Shown here: positions 25,301 to 37,300 of the stretch, piece after piece | Numbering within the stretch: the stretch's first letter is position 1 | Layout: each line of letters starts with the position of its first letter | From: Scilla litardierei | Taxonomy: Eukaryota > Streptophyta > Magnoliopsida > Asparagales > Asparagaceae | Direction: 5' to 3' | Length of the DNA stretch: 64,000 nt | Assembly: GCA_030789695.1 (NCBI GenBank) | Contig: CM061138.1 | Location: 16,688,214 to 16,752,213, forward strand | Notes under the pieces: generated by a model | Database searches by the model: none | The model's input: the letters and a program-made list of their open reading frames with translations, nothing else | What the model was told of the DNA's origin: nothing | Program-made: the position numbers and the translations under genes

Positions 25301-28300
25301 ATGATCATCATTACTCTGCTTGTAGCCCATAGTGATGACTGCACGCCTGAATCTGTCAAACCATGCCCTTGGAGATTGCTTCAGCCCATATAAAGACTTG
25401 TCCAGCCTACACACCTTTCCCAACGTCTGTTGTGTGCTAAAGCCAGGTGGAACCTCCATGTATACCTCCTCCTGTAAGTCTCCATGCAAGAAGGCATTTT
25501 TTACATCTAACTGATGCAATTTCCATCCAAAATTCGCTGCACAGGATACCCGTACTCTCACAGTACTCATCTTTGCCACTGGGGCAAATGTCTCATCATA
25601 ATCAATCCCATAAGTCTGACTGTAGCCATTGGCAACCAGCCTCGCTTTGTACCTGTCCACCTTCCCTTCTGGAGTTTGCTTTATTGTGAATACCCACTTG
25701 CAGCCCACAGCTTTCTTCCCTGCTGGAAGTGAGACAAGTCTCCATGTCTTGTTCTTCTCCAGTGCTTCGAGTTCTTCGAGCATTGCTTTCTTCCACTGGG
25801 GATGTTTCTTTGCCACTCGCCAATCACTCGGTATAGAGATAGACTGTAAGGATGCAATGATAGCCCTATATGCAGGTGTAAGAGAAGCATAGGAGACATG
25901 ATTAGCAATATCAGTCTCGTATCCATACCGTACAGGAGGCCTGTCGGTATTGATACGAGGCTCCCTACGAGATGCAAGTGGAAGATCTAAACTAGAGGAA
26001 GGCAAAGAAAGGTTACCATCCGTGTTAGGAGAGGAAGGCAGTAAGGAAGTCGGGACTCGAGCAGGCGTGATAGACTGATCAATCTCGACATGTGGCTGTG
26101 GAGCTAGTGGTTCTTCAGTGGGGGAGATGTCTTCTTGTTGTTCTCCATCGCCATGACTACCCTTATGTCTCCTGCTATATTTCTTGCCGTACAACCTGTC
26201 TTCCACCAAGGGCCTTTCCTCCTCTTCCACCAAGGTCCTTTCCTCCTCCCTGCTATCAGTATCAGTACCAGTAGGCCTGACAGGACACGGTATAAGTCCA
26301 ACCATTACCCTCCTGTCATCAGTCTCCCCCTCTCGACCAACTCCTCCTGTGTTTGGAGAGGCACCAGTATCAAATACTGGTATAGAATCTGTCAGTCCTC
26401 CATAAAAAGGCTCAGTCTCCCTGAACGTCACATCCATACTCACAAACAGCCTTCTTTCTGAGGGACTCCAACACCTATAGCCTTTCTGATTTGAAGGATA
26501 CCCAACAAATATGCATTTAATTGCCTGAGCATCCAGCTTCCCCACAGAAGGTCTATGATCCCTCACAAAGCATGTGCATCCAAACACTTTTGGTGGAACT
26601 ACAAAAGTGTTCTTTCCCATAAGAATCTCACATGTGGACTTCATACCAAGCATCCGCGAAGGCATCCTGTTGATGAGATAGGTGGCTGTCATCACTGCTT
26701 CACTCCACAATATCTTAGGTACATTCATGGTGAGCATGAGTGACCTAGTTACCTCCAACAAGTGTCTATTTTACCTTTCAGCAACTCCGTTCTGTTGAGG
26801 CGTGTTGGGACAAGTGGTTTGGTGAGTTATCCCACTCTCAGATAGATAAGATGCAAACTCCCTGTTTACATACTCTGTCCCATTATCCGTTCTCAAGATG
26901 CGGATCTTGGCCTCATACACATTTCTGACACTTCTATGGAAGTCCTGGAAACACTTCAACGCTTCGCTTTTGTTTTTCATCATGTAAAGCCATGTCATCC
27001 GAGAATGACAGTCTATGAAAGTGATGAACCACCTGAACCCACTTACTGAAGTCACTGGGCAGGGCCTCCAAACATCTGAGTGAATAAGATGGAATCTCTC
27101 TACACTCCTCATCCCCACAATAGGATATGATGTCCTAGTGTGTTTCCCAAATTCACACGCATCACACTTCAAATTCATTTTATTCACTCTATTCAAAATC
27201 TCAGGATACATTTTATTCAACATATCAAAAGGCAAGTGTCCCAACTGACAATGTAATAAAAGTATCCCCCTTTCCTTCTCTTCACCAACGACGGCCAATG
27301 CAGCATCCCCACTAGCTCTGTCAAGATACCGCAGTCCATCACGCCTGACGCCAGTCCCAAGCCTCCACCCAGTCTTCCTTTCCTGCAACACACAATGAGT
27401 AGAGTCAAAAGTAATGCTACAGTCAAGATCATCAACAATAGAGCCAACAGATAAAAGGTTGACTGGAAAAGATGGGACGTGAAGGACTGAAGAGAGGCAT
27501 ATGGAGGGAGTGCACTGAATAGTGCCAATCCCTTTAATGGGTTGGGATGTGCCATCAGCTGTCTGAACAGTTTCATGAATGGTATGTGGTTTATATGTGG
27601 AAAATTGTCTATATGCACCTGACACATGACTAGATGCACCTGAGTCAATAATCCACTCTATATGATCTCTACATGAAAGAGCTGATTGGTTACCTGATCC
27701 TGTGTGAGCGAAGTTGGCAAAATTACCGAATGGCGAAGCAACATCTCTAGTCTGGTCTGCATGACTCTCCGAACTCTCAATAGTAGACCTGGACTGTCTC
27801 CGCTGCTCTAGATCTGACGCCTCAGCTGGCGTAGCCTCAATCATCACTGTCTCCTGTCGTCCATCAGCAGTAGCAAAGTTGGCCCGTGGGCCGCCACGAC
27901 CTCGTCCACGGCCTCCACGGCCCCAACGACCTCCTCCTCTGCCTCCTGTGCCACGTCCTCGTCCACTACCCTTTTGTGGGCAGTTAAAGCTCAGGTGCCC
28001 CTTCACCCCACAGGTGTAGCACTCTCGATCCTCGCTCACTGCTGCCACTGCCGGTACAGCCAGTGCAGCCCGAGTGACCTGAGTACCCTCATCCTTCATA
28101 ACTCTCAGTCTGGTCTCCTCCTGTGCCATTGCAGCTATGGCATCCTCCAGAGATGGGATAGAGGATAAGTGACACATACTCGCCCTCCTGACCTCAAAAT
28201 CTCCATTCAGGTTCCTCAGAAAATGAGTCACACGCCTACGCTCCACCCACTTCCTGTGTATCGCAGCACTCCTAGGATCAAGCAAATCAATAGGGTTATC

Positions 28301-31300
28301 GTGGTCTAACTCTGACCACAGCCTTTTCAACTCCGCAGAGTAGGCTAGAATAGACATCCCCCCCTGCTTCAAGGTGTCGACCTTGCCCTGAACCTCCATC
28401 ATAAGCATCACATTCCCTGCTCCAGAATACATTTTCTCTATCATAAGCATCACATTCCCTGCTCCAGAATACATTTTCTCCACCATACTCCATATCCCTG
28501 CAGCACTCTCTATGGCCTCCACCATCCCAGCAATGGGTGAAACCATCGATGTCATCAACCAAGCAGCCACCAGTGAGTTGGTGGTGCTCCACACTTTCCA
28601 ATCATCCCCAGTCTTATCCACCGGTTCACTACATGAACCCAGAACATGGCCTTCTAACCCCTTCGACTTCAGGATGAGAAGCACCCTCCTGGACCAACTG
28701 AGGTAATTCTTCGTCCCTTCCAATTCCACATCATTGGGCATCAACTCCAGCTTCTGCACTGGTCGTGAAGGCGTCGATCCACTCGAGGATCCCAACTCCT
28801 TCGAAGCAAGCAGCTTCGTTATCTCCCCAATGAAGGCCTTCATGTCAGCTGAGGTAAGATTGTCCCCCATCTCTCCAGATCCGCAGATCTCTCCTTTCTC
28901 ACTCCTTAGATCCGCAGATCTACTTCTCTTCTTCCTCTTCTAGGTCATACCCTAACCGTAAATCTATGGAGTCCTTTTCATGACTCTACCATAGATCTAG
29001 GGTTAGGGTTTTTGGGGTTCTCTTTTGTGGCTAGTTAGGGCTTTGTGGCGGCTAGAAGAGGACGTGGAAGGGGAGAAGGATCACAAAATGTGGAGCAGCA
29101 GAAGTGGCAGCGGCAGGGGCTAGCGGCGCACGCGCAACGGCAGCGGCTGCGACGCGCGCGCACGCGGTTAGCGGGTGGCGGCGCGCAGCAGCGGCGGGTG
29201 GCTGGCGGCGCGCGCAGTTGGCGGCGGCGCGTGGGAGGGCGGCGCGGCGGGGAGGCTAGGGTTTTGGTGTTTTATGGTTTTTTTGGGGTAGGGTTTAGGT
29301 TTGGCTCTGATACCATGTTAGATTTGGGTGAAAATGGTGATAAGCCACTAATGACGGCTATCACTTCTTATTTATATCAACCCTCTCTTTTCTTTACACA
29401 CACAATAACACCCAATAATTCTAACTATTTATGATCAGATGAAACATAATATCTACAACATAATGGATCAAACCAACGATTACCTTTTTGTGTCATAGGA
29501 TATCCAACAAACACGTATTTTATTGATTTAAGTGCTAATTTGCCAAAGTCAAGTTGAAAATTCTGAACAAAACATGTACACCAATACACGAGGTGGTAAG
29601 GGGAACACATATTTGTCAGGAAATAAGCAAGAATACGGTGCTTTACCTTGAAGCGCAGAAGAAGGCAACGTTTTAATCAAGTAACAAGCATACAAAACCG
29701 TGTCTGATCAAAAATATTTTTGTACGTGCATTTCAAGCATACATGTTCATATAACATCAAACACGTGTTGTTCTTTCCTCAGCTATATCATTCTGTTAAG
29801 GGGCGTGAGCACAAAAGGTTTGATGCAAAGTACCATTTGAGCGATAGAAAGTTAAACTATCTTTTTGCACATATTTAATAGTATTGTTATTATAAAGAAC
29901 AATATTTGTAGGTAATTATGTCTTTGTTTCATTAAAAAATATTTAAATTAATTTTTATATATGTGTTCTATTTTTTGGCAAGTAGACCAGATCATATGGG
30001 ACAATCGTCAACTACTAAAAATAATGAAAATTAGGACCAGAAAAACATTTATTAGGACCCTAATTGTCTGAATGCACCAATTTAAAAAGAAACTACTATG
30101 ATTATGGACACAACATTGGTAGAAAGCATAGTGGCGCGTAGTTATTTTTGCAAAGATAAGTGATCTAGACTATGGTACCATAATATTGAGGTCTCAGACT
30201 CATCAGTTAAGAAGGTAAGAGAATACACAGCGTTCAAATAGTACAACCCATCATTCTCACAAGCTGAATCAATTTCATCTCAATCCAAAAGTCCTAGAAA
30301 ACATAACAAGAAGGAGAAAAACATTATGAAGCAGTGCTTATTTCTCATCAGATGACTAATGGATAAAAGATTAATATGAAATTAGGCATGAACATATCAT
30401 TATTTTGGGCAAAGTTAAGGCAACATGAACTACATCTTCTTCATAAACAGTATAAGAGGAGCCTTTAGCTAAACAAACATATAGTCCAAATGCAGCGGAA
30501 CAAAAGAGATGAAAATTGGCTCCAGTACTTGCTATATTCGAGAATGCACTGGTGTCTAAGACTCAATGCTTATCAACATAAGATATAATGCATTACCTGA
30601 GCTATCAACATGCTTGTAGCTGTTTAAGACCCAAGTCATATTTTACCTGAGAAATTTGAACGGATATGGACTAGCAATCGTAAGCTCAGTAATAGATGGA
30701 GTGGCCCAAGAGTTATTAGAAACAGTAGTTTGGGCCCATCAGGTTTTTGAACTTCATCGATTATTTCTTAGAGGAATAATCCATAGTGTACACCTTGACT
30801 GGACATTTATCTGTCAAGGGAGATCATCCACCAAATCTACGTCATCTTCCAACGGCACAGCAACATCCGCGACCAAGGCTGTGACCTCGAGCCAATATAG
30901 TCAAACTCTTGGGAACAAGAGAGTTCTTGGCTGAAGTGTTATGAGCTACCTGATGAACCCATGCAAACCTAGCAAATAGATTTGGAACCGAGTCACCTTT
31001 CAGAATCTGATTATGAACCTGTTATGCAAGTGAAGCATCTAGATAGAAACTTGATTATTGTAAGTTCCTCTTAATACTATTGTAAGTGTCGTTAGGTCTT
31101 TAACTAGTAGGTGATGTATGCTAATTCATCGAAAATTCCTTTCAGCTCAGAGTAGTAGTCAAAAAGAAGCCTGTCATCCTGCTTAATGACAATGTACCTC
31201 TCATATAGCTCAGCAACTTGAACATTATTATTCTCATTCACATACATCTCCTTTAATGTGAATCAGATTTCTTTGCTGACCTTCAGAAATGTAATGCTAG

Positions 31301-34300
31301 CACTAACCTTCTCTAGGCTGTTGAGGAGCTAGGTCATTACGTAACAGTCGCTTGCAAGCCGGTCATATGCTCCTTAGATTTTGAGTATGGTAAATTTTCA
31401 GTGACGTTTTTTCTTCTTCTGAGAGCCAACGATGGAGGTAGTTGATCCCATTCAACTTAACAATTGTAGGAGATAATATTTGGGATGGTAGGATCCATGA
31501 ACTTTTCTTCATCACCAAAAGCCTATCAAGTTTGAATCTGGGACCTCTTCCTGCACACACACCGGGCACTTGCAAGGGATGGAAGAAAAATATAGCAAAT
31601 AAAGGGTTAAAACAGAGTATGGTAAGTCGGTCACCACTAATATTGTCCCCTGTGATGACCAAATCGGATTTTTGTGGATCATACATACATCATCACAGAG
31701 ATTGGTGTGAATTGTTTAGCATATAATCATATATTATGATTGTGAGAATGGGAAATGATACTCATTTTGTCGATATTAGAAAGCTTGTTACTCATGCATC
31801 AAAGCAATTCCTTTCTCATGCAGCTTGCAGAATAAAAAAATACAAAATGAATAGAAACATGACAGAGAAAGAAAGAAAAGAAAGAGGACACACCAACTGA
31901 TGTCCTCCTCATGAGTGACATGATTGTACTGGATCATACATAAATTTTCTCTTGGCTATTGTGAAACCATTTAAGGTCATAAAAAATCATGCAATCTGGA
32001 GGTACTACTACCATTACTACTACTATCATCCTCGAGAGCAGAAAGCTTACAAAAGTAGCTAGAAGTTAAATTCTGGTATCTGTTGTGCATGCATATGAGT
32101 GCATTTTCTAACCGATAAAGCCTAAAATTGCAGATCTTATTCCGCCTTGTCTGCACGAATGCTACCTTTCACCGGTCATGTGGGCCGGTCATATTGGCAG
32201 CAGTGCACAGGTTCTAAAGAAATTATACAATCTACATCCTACTGTCATTGACAGATTAAACGTTTTCGAAATATTTCTAAGATATTGGTAAATACATCCT
32301 GTTTTGGTTGCTAAAGTATGGACTTAAACATAATATTGTCGCATACTTTCTATCTTCCCTAGTTTCCTACAATCAGAACAAATAGTTGTCAGTTCGTTAC
32401 ATGACAAACAGTGTATCCTGTAATTGTCAACTTGATGGTTTTCTTTCACCATGACGCATTACAGGTGATTTTCTATATGAACAGTTGTACTGCTAGGATT
32501 AAGAACTATTAAACTCAAATGATAATTTTAATCTTCTGAATATGATCCACAACTTCCATCACCCCCGCCTCTTCCAATGTACTGCATGTTTTTAGTTACT
32601 TTCCACTTGTTGCCGTTTAGTTCTCATAAAATAAATAAAGCCAAATACTGCATATGTATGGACACGTATGTATTTGTTCTTTTGTGCGTGCACACTCAGA
32701 GGTCTAACTTCCTGCTCTTGTTCAAATACAGTGGAAATGTTGGAAGGCCAAATAATGCTAGTGTCTTTGTTGGAGGCTTTCTACTGGGAGGAATAATAGT
32801 GGGAGCACTTGGTTGGGTCTATGCCCCTAAGGTGATCTTATCAACTTCATCCCCCCACCCCACCCCCAAGGCATTTGGTCTGTCTTAAGTGTTTCATGTT
32901 TTTGGACTCGTATAACTTTGGTCAATCAATCTATGCCTGCATAATTAGACAGCATGATTTATCAGAAAAGCTAACATAATAAACGACTAAGCTCCTAATA
33001 TGTTGAAAGCTAGGAAGCTGTTAGTTTCTTATGTTCAGTTTATTGGAACCCACTTGAGGAAGGCATTTGAATCTGGTTTGAAATCCCGTCTCCCCCTTCC
33101 TCATCGGGTCTATTGGTATTCTTTTCGACATCACTTTATGTTAAGAGATGCATGCGTAGGAAAGGCTGATCAGTTTCCATCGAAATGAAATTAACTAAAC
33201 CTTCTACTGTTAACATTTCTGGCTAACGCATTGCTTTATATGATCCCAGATTAGCAATGCATTCTCTGGGGCTGACAAAAAAGATCTGATGAGAAAGTTG
33301 CCAAGATTCTTATACGATGAGGACAAAGCTTTGGAGGTGAAACTTAATTTCTGCTATAGCTTGTTTGAATCAATCCATGATACATTTATTACTTATTACT
33401 GGTCTTATTTACTTATTTGCTTTCCCATTATTATGGTCTTGTTTCCATCAAAAATCCATTGCTATGCTTTCTTATTCGTCACATACTTTGGCCACACATT
33501 CCTTTCCTCTTTGTGGAGACATATACCAGATGATGTCTAGAGTGTCTACAAATTAGAGTTTGAAGATACATTTACAACTTTTATTGCTCATTTACATTAC
33601 ATTTACATTAATTTCAAATTAGAGTTAGAAGATACATTTACATTTCCCATCATTTTATTGAACATACATTTATATTTACATTTCAAATCTCCAATGGTTG
33701 CCTTCAAAGCTTTAATTTTATGTTTACATTACTTTTGGTCTCATCCGTCAAAACAATATCGTTTGCAAATAACATACACCAAGGTACATCATCTTGAATA
33801 TACATAGTAAGGTGCTCCATCACTATATTAAAAAGTAGATTCAGAGCCAAGTCTTGACATAACCTAATGGTAATGGGAAAATTATGTAGTATTCATCCAT
33901 AAGATTTCAATGATTGCTCCTTACTATATGTCTTAAGTTAGGGTAACATACTTTAGATGGATACCCTTCGTCATTAAGGCTCGCTACAAAACTCATATAT
34001 GGACTCTATCATGGGGCTCCTTTAAGATAATAAAGATTTTATGTAAATTTCTCTTCTTTACTCTATATTGCTTCATAATACGCTAAGATGAATTTCCTCT
34101 GTTGTCGAATGTTCATGCATGAAACCAAATTAATTTTGTAATATTTGACATTCATTCTCAACTTAAACTCGATCACTGTCTTACAGGATAAAGTAGATTT
34201 TAAAATAATTAGAGCAACTTTGTATATCACTTTTATTTTATAAAGTTATCAAAGTGCTACTACTTCTCCACTCCATTAGTATTTGTTAGGAACTAACAAA

Positions 34301-37300
34301 AGATGCAATTTTTATAGAGAACCAATAATGAAGAACAAGATAATTAAGCACAAAAGAGGTGTGCTCTCCTCCCAAGACGCGGAAGAGGACAACCGCCCTC
34401 GTCTACCTATGAAATCACACAAATATCAATAATCAAAAGCATAGCTAAACCAAGGTGGCTAGTCCCCTATTTATAATCAAAACTAGGGCAAAGGGGGCTA
34501 GGGCATGCGGCTAAAGGGGGCGGCTAGGGCTAGGACATGCGGCAATAGGGATGGCCTGGGCTTGTGCTTGTGCCCGCCCCCTTTCTTGCTGGTATAAACC
34601 CGCAGGCGGCTGGATGGGCCGGGAGGCCCATCAATACTCCCCCCAAAAAGCCGCCTTGTACTCAAGGTGAAAGTCTGGAAAACGCGCCGCCATCGCGTCC
34701 ATGTCCTTCCATGTGCTATCGTGCTCTGGTAAGCTCCTCCACTGCAACAAAACCTGTCACACTCCTGTATCGCTACGCCGAACCCCCTTCAAAACCTCTG
34801 GCTCCAGTCTCACCTCCATATCAGCAGTAAGAGTCTCGGGTAATGAAGGGGAAGATGTGTGGTCGCAATGGCCCGACGCAACTGCGAAACGTGGAAGACT
34901 GGGTGAATGACCGATCCTGGGGTAAGCTCAATCTGTAGGCCACCGGCCCCACTCTTGCCTCGACCTCGAAAGGTCCAAAATACCGCGGTGCCGGCTTTTC
35001 ATTCTTCCTGTGAGCCACTGATTTCTGCCTGTAGGGCCTCAGCTTTAGATACACCATATCTCCTACCTCAAACTGTATGTCACGACGGTGTTAGTCTGCC
35101 TGATGCTTCATCACCTGCTGCGTCCTCGCCAAATGGAGCTTCAGCTCGTCCAGAATCCGGTCCCTCTCTGCCAGGTATTGCTCCACATCCGACATGGGTG
35201 TCGTCTCCTGCCCATAATGTAGTAAGTTCGGGGGATTTCTGCCATATAAAATCCTGAAGGGTGTAGTCTGCACCGCCGTGTAATATGAAGTGTTATACCA
35301 ATATTCCACCCAGGCTAGCTAACGCGCTCACTCCCTAAGATTCTCTGAAATGAAGCATCGCAAATAAGTCTCCACACTCCTATTCATCACCTCTGTCTGA
35401 CCATCAGTCTGGGGATGGTAGGCTGTGTTCCGCTTCAATGCTGTCCCTTGCAACCTGAAAAGCTCCTGCCAGAATCTGCTCTGGAACACATTGTCTCGAT
35501 CCGAGACTATGGACTTTGGAGGTCCATGTAGGCGAATGACCTCCCTCACAAACACCTCTGCAACCGCTAACTGCTGGCCCTCAATTGCCTCCTCTGCCTC
35601 AGCTGCCTCCTCCTTGATGTCAGCCTCGTCGTCCTCGTCCTCCAACAGGATCAGCTGGAGCTTGCGCCCGCACACCGATGGCCTGGTGAGAATCGCTCAT
35701 CGCACCTAAAACACAATCCCTTCTGCCTCTTCTCTCTCATCTCTACGTCTGTCATGCGTCTGAACTGCCCCCCAGGCTGTGGTGCACTACCCTTCTCCAC
35801 TGTCTTCTCCCTGACCACCGAATCGGTCCCCATAGGGGCCCTCTGCTGTCCTCCTGTCACAGGTTGACTACGACCTGTCGACCCACTCCAAGGCTCCTCT
35901 TCCTCATCTTCGGTAAATTCCTCCACCAACAAATCGTTTTCTGGGTCGAAGTCCTCAATTTTCCCCTTCTCCTTGCCCAAAGGTGCCGCCTTTTCCACCG
36001 ACTTAGGGTTTCCCTCCCCTTTGTTGTTCGTCGCTAATTGATTTAGGGATCCTATCAATTGCGCGAATTGGTCGTCGTGCTTCGCTTGATTTGACGCCAA
36101 TTGGGAGATGGAAGTAGTTAATTTTGCGATGAACTCATTGTTCCCCGCCAACGATTTCTTGATAGCATCGATCTCGCTCGTGAACTTTGCCTCCAACGCC
36201 TCAATTTTGTCCTGTGATCTCGTTGCCGCCGCCATCGATCGTCACGTGCTTTGATACCAAATTGTTAGGAGCTAACAAAAGATGCAATTTTTATAGAGAA
36301 TCAATAATGAAGAACAAGATAATTGAGCACAAAAGAGGAGTGCTCTCCTTCCAAGACACCGAAGAGGACGTCCGCACTCGTCTACCTATGGAATCACACA
36401 AATATCAATAATCATAAGCATAGCTAAACCAAGGCGGCTAGCCCCCCTATTTATAATCAAAACTAGGGCAAAGGGGGCGGCTAGGGCATGCGGCTAAAGG
36501 GAGCGGCTAGGGCTGGGGCATGTTGCAATGGGGCGGCCTGGGCTTGTGCTTGGGCCCGCCCCCCTTTCCTGCGGGTATAAACCCGCAGGCGGCTGGATGG
36601 GCCGGGAGGCCCATCAGTATTTTATTCGAGTTTCAAATTTTATCGAACATCTTTCTCAGCCATATAACAACTATATAACCAATGCATTTTCACATCTCAA
36701 TAGGAATTTCATCTGGTCCACATGCCGTTGTTGATTTCATTCTCTTTAAAGCTTCTCTCATGTAATGACATAAATTTAATATAAAAATTTTGGAATTTTC
36801 TGCATGTTTTTCCCAAATTAATTTAGTTTCTTATGTTTACTTTCTTTTTTCTTCTTTCTTTTTTCCTTTTCTCCTTGGCCCAATCCGCTTGGCCCAAAAC
36901 CACGGACCTGCCGCCCCTTTATTTCCTCATCCGCTTTCCTATTCTTTCTTATTCTTTCATTTGGCCCATAAGCCCACCTTCTTAATGTTAACTCAGCCCA
37001 TTTCCCTACTCATCCAAAAGCCTGAAGTTTTCCTTTCTTGCCTCCCCCAACAAGCCCATTTCCACAGCCAGTCGCCCCTTTTCCACTCCCTTCCTGCACG
37101 CTGGAAACAGAGCAGCCTCCTCTTCTCATTTTCCCCACGTCACTCATACTCTCTCGTGAAACATGCGCCCTGACACTTCATTTAATTTCTCTCTATCCGC
37201 AGTCCGATTGACGAAATTCTAGGCCTTTTCTCCCTTCGTTTACCGTTTTCGCCAACTGCTATCATGAAATGCGTGATTTACGGGATCTTTCTCCTCAGAT

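Larger units (their letters stand above)
24191..29417 (-). mobile_element. Young Ty1/copia element with 102-bp LTRs, nested in the old copia
   Basis: LTRs at 24191-24292 and 29316-29417 are 102 bp each and differ at one base only. The 5-bp duplication attct flanks the element (24186-24190 and 29418-29422). A primer site TGGTATCAGAGCC lies next to the 5' LTR (29,315-29,303) and a purine tract (aggggga) next to the 3' LTR. The element is 5.2 kb and almost complete, but its polyprotein has two stops and a frameshift (see the gag-pol entry). Orientation is opposite to the gene whose intron 2 it occupies. Confidence 0.92.
23808..31690 (-). mobile_element. Old, broken Ty1/copia element, host of a nested younger copia
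   Basis: Two pieces flank the insertion at 24,186-29,422. The left piece (23,808-24,185) has the end of RNase H ([20 protein letters not shown]) and a C-terminal [18 protein letters not shown] stretch. The polypurine tract lies beside an LTR edge at 23,807. The right piece (29,423 onward) has the post-integrase segment (CTCFVQNFQ..., KYVFVGYP) at 29,425-29,610, a degraded integrase end (QND.AEE, about 29,790), and gag-like DNA to about 31,690. The whole reverse transcriptase is missing between the pieces, although the target duplication of the nested element is intact, so the loss came first. Many stops and frameshifts. Its second LTR was not found. Confidence 0.65.
34284..36616 (-). mobile_element. 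Ty3/gypsy deletion derivative (gag joined to integrase C-terminal half)
   Basis: LTRs at 34284-34633 and 36263-36616 (350 and 354 bp) both start TGTTAGGA.CTAACA. The target duplication gtatt is at 34279-34283 and 36617-36621. The primer site TTGGTATCA lies inside the right LTR; a purine tract (complement of ccccccaaaaag) lies inside the left. Gag starts at 36235 and has the knuckle [15 protein letters not shown] short acidic region then passes straight to the integrase core ([23 protein letters not shown]). Protease, RT and RNase H are absent. Two adjacent Trp codons of integrase have become TGA and TAG near 35,328-35,340. It interrupts the LINE remnant. Confidence 0.85.

Noticed and set aside
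29045..29434. GC-rich open frame with Arg/Gly/Ala repeats
   Set aside because: It is the untranslated leader plus 5' LTR of the young copia read in the wrong strand; low-complexity GC repeats account for it.
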